Assembly (NCBI GenBank): GCA_022482785.1
Contig: JAKVON010000019.1
Coordinates: 1-35,634, forward strand
Direction: 5' to 3'
DNA length: 35,634 bases
Source of the DNA: Atopobiaceae bacterium
GTDB taxonomy: Bacteria > Actinomycetota > Coriobacteriia > Coriobacteriales > Atopobiaceae
Shown here: positions 1 through 8,528 of the stretch, piece by piece
Layout: every line of letters begins with the position of its first letter
Numbering within the stretch: the first letter of the stretch is position 1
Translations under genes and position numbers: made by a program
The notes under the pieces: generated by a model
The model's database searches: none
What the model was told of the DNA's origin: nothing
Seen by the model: the letters and a program-made list of their open reading frames with translations, nothing else

Positions 1-1593
1 GCCGCAAGCCGCACGATGGCGCTCGCCGGGGTCACGCTCGCGGTGAGCCCGGGGGAGCACGTCTGCGTCCTGGGGGGCAACGGTTCGGGCAAGTCGACCC
101 TGGCCCGCCTCTGCAACGGCTCGATCGTTCCCAGCCGGGGCTCCGTGACGGTCGAGGGAATCGACACGGGCGGGGGAGGGCGGTCCCGCGACGAGGCCGC
201 CCATCTCGTGGGCTTCGTGCGCCAGGACCCGACCGACCAGCTCGTCTCCTCGAGCGTCTTCGACGAGGTGGCCTTCGGCCCCATGAACCTCGGCCTCGCG
301 GAGGGCGAGGTGAGGGGTCGCGTCGCAGGGGCGCTGGGGGCATGCGGGCTTGCCGGCTACGAGCGCCGCGGCGTCGGGGAGCTCTCCGGGGGAGAGCTCC
401 AGAGGCTCGCCATCGCCGGGGTCCTCGCCATGGAGCCCGCCTACCTCGTGCTCGACGAGGCGTGCGCCCATCTCGACGGGCCCTCGCGGGCCGCCGTGAG
501 GTCGCTTCTGGGCGACGCGGCCGCGGCCGGTCGCGGCATCGTCGAGGTCACCCATGACGTCGACGACATCCTCCACGCCGACCGCGTCGTCGTCCTGGAG
601 GCGGGCGAGGTGACGTGGAGCGGGACCCCGCAGGCGCTCCTCTGCTCGGACGAGGCCATCTCGGCGTCGAGGCTGCCCTCCGACCTGCGACTGAGGTGCT
701 ATTCGCTGCTGGCTCGCCATGGCGCGGACCCAGCCGCCCTCGACGGGGCGGGGCCCCTCCTGCGCGAGGCGCGGAGGCTCGGCGCCCTCGACCGGCTCCG
801 CGGGTTGCTGCGCGGCGACGGGCCCACGGGACGGGCGGGCTTCCCCTCGGGGGAGTCGGGCCAGGGGCTCCGCCTCGACGGGGTCACGGTCGACTTCGAG
901 GAGTGCCGCGCCCTCGACGGCGTGTCGCTCGACGTCCCGCCCGGGGACGTGATGCTCGTCGCGGGGCCGTCCGGCTCGGGGAAGACCACGCTCGCCCGCG
1001 TCGCCGCCGCGCTGCTCGCCCCCGACGGCGGCACGGCCTCGGCCTCGGGGTCGCCCGTCGTCCCGGGCAGGGTGGGCTTCTCGTTCCAGCGCAGCGTCGA
1101 CCAGCTCTTCTGCGACACGGTCATCGACGACGTGTCCTTTGGCCCGAGCAACCTCGGGCTCGGCCCGGAGAAGGCCCGAGAGGCCGCCGTGGGGGCGCTC
1201 GGGCGCCTGGGCGTGCCCGAGGGGCTCTGGGGGCGTTCCCCCTTCGCCCTCTCGGGGGGCCAGGCGCGCAGGGTCGCGCTTGCCGGCATCCTCGCGCTCG
1301 ACCCGCCCGCCCTCGTGCTCGACGAGCCCACGGCCGGGCTCGACGGCTCGGGGAGGCGATTCCTCCACGCGCTCGTGCGCGGGCTGGCCGAGGAGGGCCG
1401 CCCCGTCATGGTCGTGAGCCACGACGTGGACGAGTGGGTCGAGGTCGCGGACGAGGTCGTGCTCCTGCGTGGCGGGCGCGTCGCCTGGAGGGGCCCCGTG
1501 GCGCAGGCCGTCGCCGGCGTGCGGCCCTATCGCGCGGCCGGCATCGAGCCCCCGCTCGCGGCATCCCTCCGCGAGGCGCTCGCGGGGGGGTGA
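1..1593 (+). CDS. ECF transporter fused double ATP-binding protein (5' partial)
   Basis: Energiser of an energy-coupling factor vitamin/metal importer, acting at the cytoplasmic face of the membrane. Two complete ABC domains lie in one chain. Counted from the first in-window Met (base 16), Walker A GGNGSGKST is near residues 20-28 with signature LSGGELQR near 123, and Walker A GPSGSGKTT is near 317 with signature LSGGQARR near 412 and Walker B LVLDEPTAGLD. The first domain has DEACAHLD in place of the usual DEPTAGLD. The frame is open to base 1, and the opening beta strand expected before 'ALAGVTL' is missing, so the true start lies left of the window. EcfT follows after 5 bases, so the two are co-transcribed. 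The substrate-binding S component is not in view and may lie upstream. ECF modules usually have two separate ATPases; the fusion here is a known but less common arrangement. Confidence 0.9.
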   Translation, partial: AASRTMALAGVTLAVSPGEHVCVLGGNGSGKSTLARLCNGSIVPSRGSVTVEGIDTGGGGRSRDEAAHLVGFVRQDPTDQLVSSSVFDEVAFGPMNLGLAEGEVRGRVAGALGACGLAGYERRGVGELSGGELQRLAIAGVLAMEPAYLVLDEACAHLDGPSRAAVRSLLGDAAAAGRGIVEVTHDVDDILHADRVVVLEAGEVTWSGTPQALLCSDEAISASRLPSDLRLRCYSLLARHGADPAALDGAGPLLREARRLGALDRLRGLLRGDGPTGRAGFPSGESGQGLRLDGVTVDFEECRALDGVSLDVPPGDVMLVAGPSGSGKTTLARVAAALLAPDGGTASASGSPVVPGRVGFSFQRSVDQLFCDTVIDDVSFGPSNLGLGPEKAREAAVGALGRLGVPEGLWGRSPFALSGGQARRVALAGILALDPPALVLDEPTAGLDGSGRRFLHALVRGLAEEGRPVMVVSHDVDEWVEVADEVVLLRGGRVAWRGPVAQAVAGVRPYRAAGIEPPLAASLREALAGG

Positions 1594-1598
1594 CGACC

Positions 1599-2387
1599 AT
1601 GCCGCGTAAGCTGCTGGTGCTGGGGGGCTACGTCCCGCGGGACACGCTCGTCCATGGGATCGACGCTCGGGTCAAGCTCGTCTGCCTGCTGGCCGCGACG
1701 GTCGCCGTGTTCTCCTCGAGCACGCTCTGGTCGATCGGCTTCGCCTCCGTCGTCCTGGCCGTCACGCTCGCCGCGGCGCGGGTGTCCGTCGCGGACGTGG
1801 CCCGTGCGATGAGGCCGGCCGTCGTGATCCTCGCCTTCGCCCTGCTCGCGAACTCGTTCGTGGCCGACGGGACGGCGGACGTCGCCCTCGTCGGCTCCTT
1901 CGGGCTCTCCCTCGCCGGCCTCGCCCGCGGGGCCTTCGCCGTGACGAGGATCGTGCTCCTCGTCGCCTTCTCGCTCGTCGTCTGCGCGACGACGACCCCT
2001 CCCCAGCTCACCAGCGCGGCCTCCGCGCTGCTCCGCCCCCTTGGGGCCCTCGGCGTCCCCGTCGACGACATCGCCATGGTCGTCTCGGTGACCCTGCGCT
2101 TCATCCCGGTGTGCGCCGAGGAGTTCGACGGCATCGCCGCGGCCCAGCGGGCCCGTGGCGTCCGCTTCGACGAGGGCTCGCTCGTCGAGCGGGTGTCGAG
2201 ATGGGCCTCCGTGCTCATACCGCTCGTCGTGAAGCTGTTCAGGAGGGCGGACGTCCTCGCGGAGGCGATGCGCGACCGCTGCTATCGTGGGCAGGGAAGG
2301 ACCCATCTCGCGACGCGGCTCGGCAGGCTCGACGTGCTCGTGCTCGTAGGCGGGGTGGCGTTCGCCGTCTGCTGCGTCATCGTCTAG
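1599..2387 (+). CDS. ecfT: ECF transporter transmembrane component EcfT
   Basis: Membrane scaffold of the ECF importer, coupling the ATPases to an exchangeable S component. The 262-residue product has several hydrophobic segments (about residues 30-60, 70-90, 105-130 and the C-terminus). It carries the CbiQ/EcfT coupling motif region 'AAQRARGVRF' and a second Ala-Arg element, 'AEAMRDRCYRG'. The start is the ATG five bases after the stop of the fused ATPase. The longer open frame to the left of this start is out-of-frame ATPase sequence. The stop codon is embedded in the Shine-Dalgarno sequence of truA, so the three genes probably form one transcript. Confidence 0.93.
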   Translation: MPRKLLVLGGYVPRDTLVHGIDARVKLVCLLAATVAVFSSSTLWSIGFASVVLAVTLAAARVSVADVARAMRPAVVILAFALLANSFVADGTADVALVGSFGLSLAGLARGAFAVTRIVLLVAFSLVVCATTTPPQLTSAASALLRPLGALGVPVDDIAMVVSVTLRFIPVCAEEFDGIAAAQRARGVRFDEGSLVERVSRWASVLIPLVVKLFRRADVLAEAMRDRCYRGQGRTHLATRLGRLDVLVLVGGVAFAVCCVIV

Positions 2388-2399
2388 GAGGTGCTGCCC

Positions 2400-3221
2400 G
2401 TGTCCGGAGAGGCCCTTGACGGCACGCTCGTGCTGGCCGTGGGGTATGACGGCTCTGCCTTCTCGGGCTTCGCCGCGCAGCCTGGCCGGCGGACGGTCGC
2501 CGGCGAGCTCGTCCGCGCCCTCGAGACCCTCCTCCGGCGCGAGGTGGACCTCACCTGCGCCGGGCGCACGGATTCCGGGGTCCATGCCCTGGGCCAGGTC
2601 GTGAGCGTGCCCGTGACCCGAGCCGAGCTCGCCCTGCCCGGGCGCCGCGTCATGGGTTCGCTCACCGCGCTCGTTCCCGACGACGTCTCGATACGGGGGG
2701 CCTATCGTGCCGCCCCGGGCTTCTCGGCCCGCTTCGACGCCTTGAGCAGGACGTACCGATACAGGATCTCGAACGGCCCCGTCCGGCCCGTCATGGCCTG
2801 GGACTGGTCGTGGTGGGTGCGCCGTCCCCTCGACCTCGACGCCATGCGAGCCGGCGCACGCCTCTTCCTGGGAGAGCACGACTTCGCGAGCCTGTGCAAG
2901 GCGGAGTCGGCCGTGGGAAAGCCCACCTGCAGGAACGTCATGGCCTGCGACGTGCGCGAGACCGAGGAGTACGGCGAGCCTCTCGTGGCGATCGACGTGC
3001 GCGGCAACGCCTTCCTGCACTCCATGGTGCGCACCATGGCGGGGACGCTCGTCGAGGTGGGCGCTGGCAGGCGCGAGCCCTCGTGGGTGGGGGAGGTCAT
3101 CGAGGCGCGGGACCGCAGCTGCGCCGGCCCCTGCGCGCCCGCCAAGGGGCTCGCGTTCATGCGGGTGGAGTATGCGCCGGGCACGTTGGAGCCGTGGGAG
3201 GTCTCGTCTTCTGACCGGTGA
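2400..3221 (+). CDS. truA: tRNA pseudouridine synthase A
   Basis: Isomerises uridines 38-40 in the tRNA anticodon arm to pseudouridine. The family core motif GRTDSGVHAL is present with catalytic Asp at residue 58, and the later motif 'GNAFLHSMVR' is also typical of TruA. The product is 273 residues, the usual length. I chose GTG at 2400 because AGGAGG at 2386-2391 sits 8 bases before it. An upstream in-frame GTG at 2391 overlaps that Shine-Dalgarno and cannot be served by it. The Shine-Dalgarno overlaps the ecfT stop codon, implying coupling. The pairing of ecfT and truA recalls the ecfA-ecfA-ecfT-truA order known in Firmicutes and Actinomycetota, which supports the ECF assignment. Confidence 0.96.
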   Translation: MSGEALDGTLVLAVGYDGSAFSGFAAQPGRRTVAGELVRALETLLRREVDLTCAGRTDSGVHALGQVVSVPVTRAELALPGRRVMGSLTALVPDDVSIRGAYRAAPGFSARFDALSRTYRYRISNGPVRPVMAWDWSWWVRRPLDLDAMRAGARLFLGEHDFASLCKAESAVGKPTCRNVMACDVRETEEYGEPLVAIDVRGNAFLHSMVRTMAGTLVEVGAGRREPSWVGEVIEARDRSCAGPCAPAKGLAFMRVEYAPGTLEPWEVSSSDR

Positions 3222-3240
3222 GTGGCTGCCTTGCGAAAAA

Positions 3241-3367
3241 GCAGGCTGTGGCACGGATTAGGCTCGCTCTGGGCCCTTCGCGCATAAAAGTGCAGCCTGT
3301 GGATCCACAGGCTGTCTTTTTATGCGCGAATCGGTTCCCCGAGGCTCTTCTCCGCGCCACAGCCTGC
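3241..3367. repeat. Nested inverted-repeat element between truA and a convergent ATPase gene
   Basis: Four copies of the core GCAGGCTGTGG occur in alternating orientation. The outer pair is GCAGGCTGTGGC at 3241-3252 and its exact complement at 3356-3367. The inner pair forms a loop-less palindrome at 3277-3330 with 27-base arms that match at 24 positions. Each inner arm begins with TTCGCGCATAAAA and the centre is TGTGGATCCACA. The element lies between convergent genes and could terminate transcription from both sides. The high symmetry and repeated core also fit a REP- or MITE-like mobile palindrome. Which of these it is cannot be told without genome-wide copies. Confidence 0.75.
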
Positions 3368-3409
3368 ATTTTCATGCACGGAGCGTCTGGCCTGGCGACT
3401 CCGTCCTCG

Positions 3410-4705
3410 CTATGCGCCAAGTGTCGTGACGGGCACCACGTAGACCCCCTTGGGCGTGCGCCATGCATAGCTCGCCTTCCCCACGATGACCGCGAGGAAC
3501 GCAGGCTCGGGGTTGCGGGCGGCAGGGTTGGCGGCCACCTTGTTTCGAAGGCGAAGCAGGCCCTTCTCGGCCTCGGGGACCTTCTCCTCGCTCAGCTTGA
3601 CCTCGAAGGCGGCCCATCTCCCGTCGGGCAGCTCGATCACGGCGTCCGCCTCGAGCCCGTCGGCATCGGAGTAGTAACGCACCTGCGGCTCTGGCGTCAG
3701 GCCGAGAGCCGATGCATAGACGCGCAGGTCGCGCAGGCAGAGCTCCTCGAAGAGGCTCCCGAACAGCTGTGTCTCGAGAAGGAGCCGCGAGGGCGTCATG
3801 CCGAGAAGCGCTGCGGGCAGCGAGGGGTCCACGAAGGAGCGTCTCGGCTTGGTGCGCACGCGGGAGCGAGACTTGACGGGCGCATCCCAGCCGAGGAGAT
3901 CCTCGACGAAGTGCTGCTCCCGGAAGAATGCGACGTACGGCTCGATGGCCTGGCGAAAGACGCTGGGATCGACGCCCGCGGCCTCCTCTCCCTCGCATGC
4001 GTCGGCGTAGAGGGTCCGATACGTCGGCGCGTGTCCGGTGCTGCGCGCAAGGGAGATGGCGACCCTGCGAGCGAGGCTTGGGTCGAGCCCCCGTCGCGTG
4101 GCGCTCACCTCGAAGAGGGCATCGAGGTACTGGGAGGGCACCTCGCCGACGAGATCTTGTTCCATGCCGAGCGAGGCCGGCCATCCTCCCTGGCAGATTG
4201 CTCGAGCAAGCTGCCGGACGTCCGCCTCGACCTGGTGTCGCTCGAATGTTCCTTCGAAGAGTCCCGCAAGCGAGACCGACCCGTCGGAGAGCCCGCTCTC
4301 GAGGAGGCTCATGGGGCGCATGTGCAGGCGTGCGATTCTGCCAGCGCCGCTGTGGGAGACCAGCCGCATGTCGGTGGTCGACGAGCCCGTGAGGATGAAC
4401 TGCCCCCTCGCGTTGCCTTCCTCGTCCACCCTTCTGCGCACGGCATCCCATATCCCGGGGACGTCCTGCCACTCGTCGACGACGTGAGGCCGCGCGCCTT
4501 CCAGCACGAGCGAGGCGTCAAGCTCGGCCATGCGCCTGATGGGCGCGTCGTCAATATGGGCGATGCTCTCCCCGTGGGCAAGGCTCGTCCAGGTCTTGCC
4601 GCAGAACTTTGTTCCCGTTACCTCGATTGCCCCGAAGGCCTTGAGCTTGCGCTCGAGCATCCTGTCGAGTAGGCGAGGTCTGTACCCTGTCGGCTCAAGA
4701 CTCAT
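3410..4705 (-). CDS. ATP-binding protein, AAA/DUF4143 family
   Basis: Predicted cytoplasmic ATPase of the AAA_14/DUF4143 group (431 residues). A P-loop-like 'GTKFCGKTW' lies near residues 32-40, a Walker B-like 'HVVDEWQDVP' near 95, and 'FILTGSST' follows as sensor 1. The C-terminal half has the family's 'LFGSLFEELCLRDLRVYA' and a PD-(D/E)XK-like strand pattern, 'EADAVIELPDGRWAAFEVKLS'. The P-loop reads GTKFCGKT rather than the consensus GxxxxGK[ST] with small residues. I chose ATG at 4705 because the in-frame TTG at 4747 sits inside a tandem repeat. Function is poorly known; these genes are patchily distributed and often treated as mobile or defence-associated. No partner gene is adjacent. 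Confidence 0.85.
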   Translation of the reverse strand: MSLEPTGYRPRLLDRMLERKLKAFGAIEVTGTKFCGKTWTSLAHGESIAHIDDAPIRRMAELDASLVLEGARPHVVDEWQDVPGIWDAVRRRVDEEGNARGQFILTGSSTTDMRLVSHSGAGRIARLHMRPMSLLESGLSDGSVSLAGLFEGTFERHQVEADVRQLARAICQGGWPASLGMEQDLVGEVPSQYLDALFEVSATRRGLDPSLARRVAISLARSTGHAPTYRTLYADACEGEEAAGVDPSVFRQAIEPYVAFFREQHFVEDLLGWDAPVKSRSRVRTKPRRSFVDPSLPAALLGMTPSRLLLETQLFGSLFEELCLRDLRVYASALGLTPEPQVRYYSDADGLEADAVIELPDGRWAAFEVKLSEEKVPEAEKGLLRLRNKVAANPAARNPEPAFLAVIVGKASYAWRTPKGVYVVPVTTLGA

Positions 4706-4730
4706 GGCAACCCCCGTGGAACGGTATTGA

Positions 4731-4790
4731 CTCACTTTTCGAGGCAAATACTACTCACTTTTCGAGGCAAATACTACTCACTTTTCGAGG
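4731..4790. repeat. 23-bp direct tandem repeat (2.6 copies) upstream of the DUF4143 ATPase
   Basis: The unit begins CTCACTTTTCGAGG on the plus strand. Full copies start at 4731 and 4754, and a 14-base partial copy starts at 4777. The array begins 26 bases upstream of the minus-strand ATPase start codon. On the minus strand each unit reads CCTCGAAAAGTGAGTAGTAT. The position suggests an operator or promoter array for the ATPase gene. The copies are immediately adjacent without unique spacers, so this is not a CRISPR array. Confidence 0.85.
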
Positions 4791-4948
4791 ATAAGCCGTC
4801 GCGCTCGCCCGAGCACCTCGCCCGCCCTGCGGGTAGGGTACTGCCTGCGAGAACGAGGCGACGCCAGGAGGCTCTCCGTGGGGGGTATCATATGGGGTCG
4901 ATAAGCAAACGTACGTATCCGAGCGCCTCTCCTCATGGCGTGCGCCCC

Positions 4949-4972
4949 CTGCCCGCCCAACCGGCGGGGCAG
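4949..4972 (+). other. GC-rich hairpin in the leader of the ArsP_2-type permease gene
   Basis: CTGCCCGCC at 4949-4957 can pair with GGCGGGGCAG at 4963-4972 with one bulged base and a five-base loop. It lies about 45 bases before the permease start. It could be part of a regulatory leader, or simply a chance GC-rich stem in the 228-base interval 4791-5018. I could not match the interval to a known metal riboswitch. Confidence 0.4.
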
Positions 4973-5018
4973 CGGATGGGCCTCGCCTTAGATGGGCTTC
5001 CGAGCGGAGCTAACAGAC

Positions 5019-5931
5019 ATGGACCTTCTTCTCGACGCGCTTTCCGACAGCCTGGTGGACACCTGCCAAGCTCGTTCCCGTTCCTCTTCGTGACCTACCT
5101 CGCGATGGAGGCCCTCGAGCATGGCACGACGGGCCTCTCCGAGCGGGTGGTGCGGGACGCCGGCAAGGCGGGCCCCGCCGTGGGGGCGCTGCTCGGGGCC
5201 ATCCCGCAGTGCGGGTTCTCGGCGATGGCCGCCACGCTCTACTCGGCGCGCGTCGTGACCGCCGGGACGCTCGTCGCCGTCGTGCTCTCGACGAGCGACG
5301 AGATGCTGCCGGTCTTCCTCGCCGAGCAGGGCGAGCCTCGCGACCTGTCGGCTCGATCATGCTCTCCAAGGTGGTCATCGGGCTTGCCGTGGGCCTCGCC
5401 CTCGATGCCGCCCTGCGCCGCCTCCATCGCTCGGGGGACGGCCGTGCCCATATCGGCGAGCTCTGCGAGCGCGACCACTGCGACTGCGAGTGCGACGCCC
5501 ATGGCGACGCGGCGCACGGCGCGTCGGGCACCGCGCTCGTCATCGCCCGGAGCGCCCTCGTGCACACGGTCAAGGTGGGGCTCTTCATCCTCGCCCTCTC
5601 GTTCGTGATGGCACTCGTCATCTCCCTTGTGGGCGAGGACGCCTTCGCCGCGTTCGTCGGGAGCCACCCCACGCGTGCCGTGTTCCTCTCCGCGCTGGTG
5701 GGGCTCATCCCGAACTGCGGCGCGAGCGTCATCATCACCGAGCTCTACCTGGGCGGGAGCCTCGGCGCCGGGGCGATGCTGGCGGGTCTGCTCGTGTCTG
5801 GCGGCGTGGGCATGCTCGTGCTCTATCGCACCAACGCCGACTTGCGTCAGAATGTTGCCATCACCGCGTTCGTCTACGCGTGCGGGGCGGCGGCCGGGCT
5901 TGTCGTGAACGGCCTCGGCGTCGCCTTCTGA
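5019..5931 (+). CDS. Putative manganese/heavy-metal permease (ArsP_2-like), frame-disrupted as sequenced
   Basis: Polytopic membrane protein resembling the putative 10-TM metal exporter family (ArsP_2; often annotated as a manganese transporter or arsenic efflux protein). The two halves repeat a signature: 'GAIPQCGFSAMAATLYS' in the first and 'GLIPNCGASVIITELYLGG' in the second. A Cys/His/Asp-rich loop, 'CERDHCDCECDAHGDAAH', between the halves looks metal-binding. Reading needs three single-base corrections: an extra C near 5066, an extra C near 5077-5079, and one missing base near 5345-5355. With the first two removed the start reads through as '...VDTCKLVPFLFVTYLAMEALEHG', as expected for the family. 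ATG at 5019 has GGAG upstream. These look like sequencing errors, but real inactivation cannot be excluded. Confidence 0.75.
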
Positions 5932-5962
5932 GGCAGCCGACGACTGACTACCGGAGGGGAAG

Positions 5963-6824
5963 ATGGCACAGAGCAGGGGACGTCATGCGGCACCCGAGAG
6001 AAGGGGACTCGCGCCACGGACGCCGTGGGAGCGCGGTCGCCGGCCCCACGATACAGGCGCCTCGCCCCCTCGTCGACATCGACAGGATAGAGGGGAAGAG
6101 GCCCTGCGACGCGGGTCATCCGCACGCTCGTCGGCCTGGTGGTGCTCGCCGCGCTGGTCGCCGGGTGCGTCTATGGCTTCCGTGCGCTCTGGAGCGCGGC
6201 CAACGCCAACTCCTCCTCGGGGGACAGCACGCTCTCGCAGGCCATCTCGACCGAGAAGGTGACGCCGCTCTCCGACGCCTCCGTCTCGCCCTCGACCCAT
6301 TCCTTCACGAACTACCTCGTTCTCGTCGTCGACTCCGTCGACGCGAAGCCGCCCACGCTCGAGCGCGCGGTCGTGGTGGTCGACGACACGACCCTCGGCA
6401 CCGTGCGCGAGGCGAGCTCCCGGTCGCGCTCCGGGTGCCTTCCGGGGCGGGCGACATCGCGCTCAAGGACCTCGTCTCGTCGTCTGGCGTCGCTTCGGCC
6501 GTGAGCCCCGTGTCGAGCGCCCTCTCGATCCAGCTCAACCACGTCGTCGTCGTGAACGCGTCGGCGCTCGACCAGTTCAAGGTGCTCGTCGCGTCGAACC
6601 CCGACGACCTCGTGAGCTCCGCCTCGAACCTGCTGTCGGGGGTCAGGAGCGACCTGGGCAACGCCGACCTCCTCGCCTCGCTGGCGACCATCGGGAGGCC
6701 GACGACGGTGGTCTCCGTGAGCGGCGACACGGGCTCGCTGGCAGACGGCAGCGACGCGACCACGGTCGACGTCACGCAGCTCGACCTCGACCTCGGGCTC
6801 CTCGTCGCGAACCAGGGCGCCTGA
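5963..6824 (+). CDS. Membrane-anchored envelope protein, LytR/LCP-like, frame-disrupted as sequenced
   Basis: Starts at ATG 5963 behind GGAGGGGAAG. The product has a basic, Arg/Pro-rich cytoplasmic N-terminus and one hydrophobic segment ('LVGLVVLAALVAGCVYGF'). A Ser-rich linker and an extracytoplasmic domain follow. The strand 'FTNYLVLVVDSVDAK', the element 'IQLNHVVVVNASALDQF' and the closing 'GRPTTVVSVSGDTGS' resemble parts of LytR-CpsA-Psr (LCP) proteins, which attach glycopolymers to the cell wall. The full catalytic LCP core is not evident. Two frame changes are needed, near 6106-6114 and near 6411-6416, each consistent with one missing base. The downstream family 2 glycosyltransferase fits an envelope role. 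The family call is tentative. Confidence 0.5.
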
Positions 6825-6927
6825 CGCGTTTGTGCAATTCCTGAATTCGACGCGGGGTTTCCGCGGCTAGGCGTGGAGCCAGGTGTCCGCTGGTATCCTG
6901 TGAGGTAACAGACCAGCACATCAGGCA

Positions 6928-6943
6928 TGTCATCAACCTGACA
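6928..6943. promoter_or_regulatory. Short palindrome upstream of the glycosyltransferase gene
   Basis: TGTCA and TGACA are separated by six bases, 20 bases before the GTG start at 6964. The 139-base interval 6825-6963 otherwise shows only a possible -10-like TATCCT at 6894-6899. The palindrome could be an operator, but it is short enough to be chance. Confidence 0.25.
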
Positions 6944-6963
6944 CCCGAGAGGACCGTTCGCCC

Positions 6964-8040
6964 GTGTCGCGTTCGCCCCGAAAAGCACCGAAGGTCTCGG
7001 TCGTCATCCCGGCATATAACGTGGACCGCTTCGTGGCACGCGCCATCGAGAGCGTCCAGAACCAGACCCTCGCCGACATAGAGGTCCTCGTCGTCGATGA
7101 CGGCTCCTCGGACCGCACCGGCCAGATCGCCGACCGCATCGCCGAGCGCGACATTCGCGTCGACGTGTTCCACACCCCCAACCAGGGGGCTCCCGCCGCG
7201 CGCAACCTCGCCCTCGACAAGGCCCGCGGCGAGTACGTCTTCTTCATGGACGCCGACGACTGGGCCGAGCCCCAGATGCTCTCGGAGATGTACGAGCTCG
7301 CCCGCGAGAGCGACCTCCAGGTGGTCGTCGCCGGCTTCTACATCGAGACCTACTACTCCTCCGATGCCTTCACCACCGAATACAAGGGCTGCCCCTCGCG
7401 CCTGTTCGCGACGCAGCAGGAGTTCCGCAGCGCCGCCTGGCAGCTCTTCGACCAGAACCTCTTCTATCCCCCCTGGAACAAGCTGTACAGCCGCGCCTAC
7501 CTCGAGGAGAAGGGCATCCGCTTCAAGCCCACCTTCTGGGACGACTTCCCGTTCGTGCTCGACTTCATCAGGGACGTCGAGCGCGTCGGCGTCACCGACC
7601 GCGCCTACTACCACTTCATCCGCGCGCGCGAGGAGTCCGAGACGAGTCGCTGGCGCAAGGGGATGTACGAGAAGCGCGAGGAGGAGCACGGCTGGATGCT
7701 CGACCTCTACCGCCACTGGGGCCTCGACGGCGACCCCGCCAGCATGGAGATGATCCAGCGTCGCTACATCGAGAGGCTCATCGGCTGCATAGAGAACGTG
7801 TGCGAGCCCGAGTGCACCCTTCCCCCCGCCGAGAAGAAGGCCCTCATCAGGCGCATGATCACGAGCGACCGCGCCCAGCTCGCGGTTCGCATCGCCGAGC
7901 CCAACTCGCGGATGATGCGGCTCATGCTCGGCCCCATCCGCAGCTGCGACGAGGGCAGGGCCTACGTCGAGGGATGCGTCATCTCCTACGTGAAGCGGCA
8001 CAACACCAAGCTCTTCGCGACGCTCAAGGCCAACCGCTAG
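6964..8040 (+). CDS. Glycosyltransferase family 2
   Basis: Transfers a sugar from a nucleotide donor to an envelope polysaccharide or teichoic-acid-type acceptor; the exact acceptor is unknown. The 358-residue product opens with the GT-A hallmark 'VSVVIPAYNVDRF', then 'VVDDGSSDRT' and a metal-binding DxD-type 'FMDADDW' near residue 95. The C-terminal part has no membrane segment, so it is probably a soluble or peripheral enzyme of the WcaA/EpsH-like type. The GTG start is preceded by GAGAGGA at 6946-6952. It follows the LytR/LCP-like protein in the same direction. The gene ends 30 bases before the convergent potassium channel gene, with no clear terminator between them. Confidence 0.9.
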   Translation: MSRSPRKAPKVSVVIPAYNVDRFVARAIESVQNQTLADIEVLVVDDGSSDRTGQIADRIAERDIRVDVFHTPNQGAPAARNLALDKARGEYVFFMDADDWAEPQMLSEMYELARESDLQVVVAGFYIETYYSSDAFTTEYKGCPSRLFATQQEFRSAAWQLFDQNLFYPPWNKLYSRAYLEEKGIRFKPTFWDDFPFVLDFIRDVERVGVTDRAYYHFIRAREESETSRWRKGMYEKREEEHGWMLDLYRHWGLDGDPASMEMIQRRYIERLIGCIENVCEPECTLPPAEKKALIRRMITSDRAQLAVRIAEPNSRMMRLMLGPIRSCDEGRAYVEGCVISYVKRHNTKLFATLKANR

Positions 8041-8070
8041 GGTTCGCCGCGCCCGGGGCTCATCGAAGGC

Positions 8071-8490
8071 TCACTTGCGCATCCTCTTGATCTTGGACGA
8101 GACCTCGGCGAGCTCTGCCGGGGAGAGCTCCGGCAGGTTCTCGAGCTTGTCGAGGAAGAGGCCCACGGCATCGCTCTGCTGGGCGTGGAGGAGCTCGTTG
8201 GAGTACTCGACGACGGCCCCGACGATGACGGCCAGGACGAGATACCCATAGATCGACAGGATGACGGTGAGGACCCTCCCCAGAAGGGTGGTCGCGACGA
8301 CGTCGCCGAAGCCGATGGTCGCCAGCGACACGTAGCAGTACCAGAGGGCGGTGCCGTAGCCGTTGATCCCCGGCTCGACGGCATCGATCAGGGCGGCGAA
8401 GACGAGGGTGGTCATCACGAGGCCGAGGAAGAGCTTCCAGGTTCCCGTGTGGTAGAGAATCGACCTGAGCAGACGCAGCTTGCGGAACAT
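8071..8490 (-). CDS. Two-transmembrane potassium channel (Ion_trans_2)
   Basis: Small pore-forming membrane protein of 139 residues. A first TM segment lies at about residues 20-37, then a pore loop with the selectivity filter TIGFGD at 58-63, then a second TM at about 68-92. A short charged cytoplasmic tail ('LPELSPAELAEVSSKIKRMRK') ends the protein. No RCK/TrkA regulatory domain is attached, so gating is unknown. ATG at 8490 has AAGGAGGGG directly upstream. The Gly/Gln-rich protein gene upstream is separated by a strong hairpin, so the channel probably has its own promoter or depends on read-through. Confidence 0.9.
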   Translation of the reverse strand: MFRKLRLLRSILYHTGTWKLFLGLVMTTLVFAALIDAVEPGINGYGTALWYCYVSLATIGFGDVVATTLLGRVLTVILSIYGYLVLAVIVGAVVEYSNELLHAQQSDAVGLFLDKLENLPELSPAELAEVSSKIKRMRK

Positions 8491-8528
8491 GGCCCCTCCT
8501 TGTTCGGCACCATCCGCATTGTAGCAAG

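Noticed and set aside
3218..4672. Plus-strand frame opposite the DUF4143 ATPase, starting near the palindrome
   Set aside because: No motif and no ribosome site; the minus strand carries the conserved ATPase.
4731..4790. Possible CRISPR array
   Set aside because: The copies are adjacent with no unique spacers, only 2.6 units are present, and no cas gene is nearby.
4791..5018. Possible metal-sensing riboswitch (yybP-ykoY or NiCo type) before the ArsP_2-like gene
   Set aside because: Two GC-rich hairpins are present, but I could not match the conserved loop sequences of either class.
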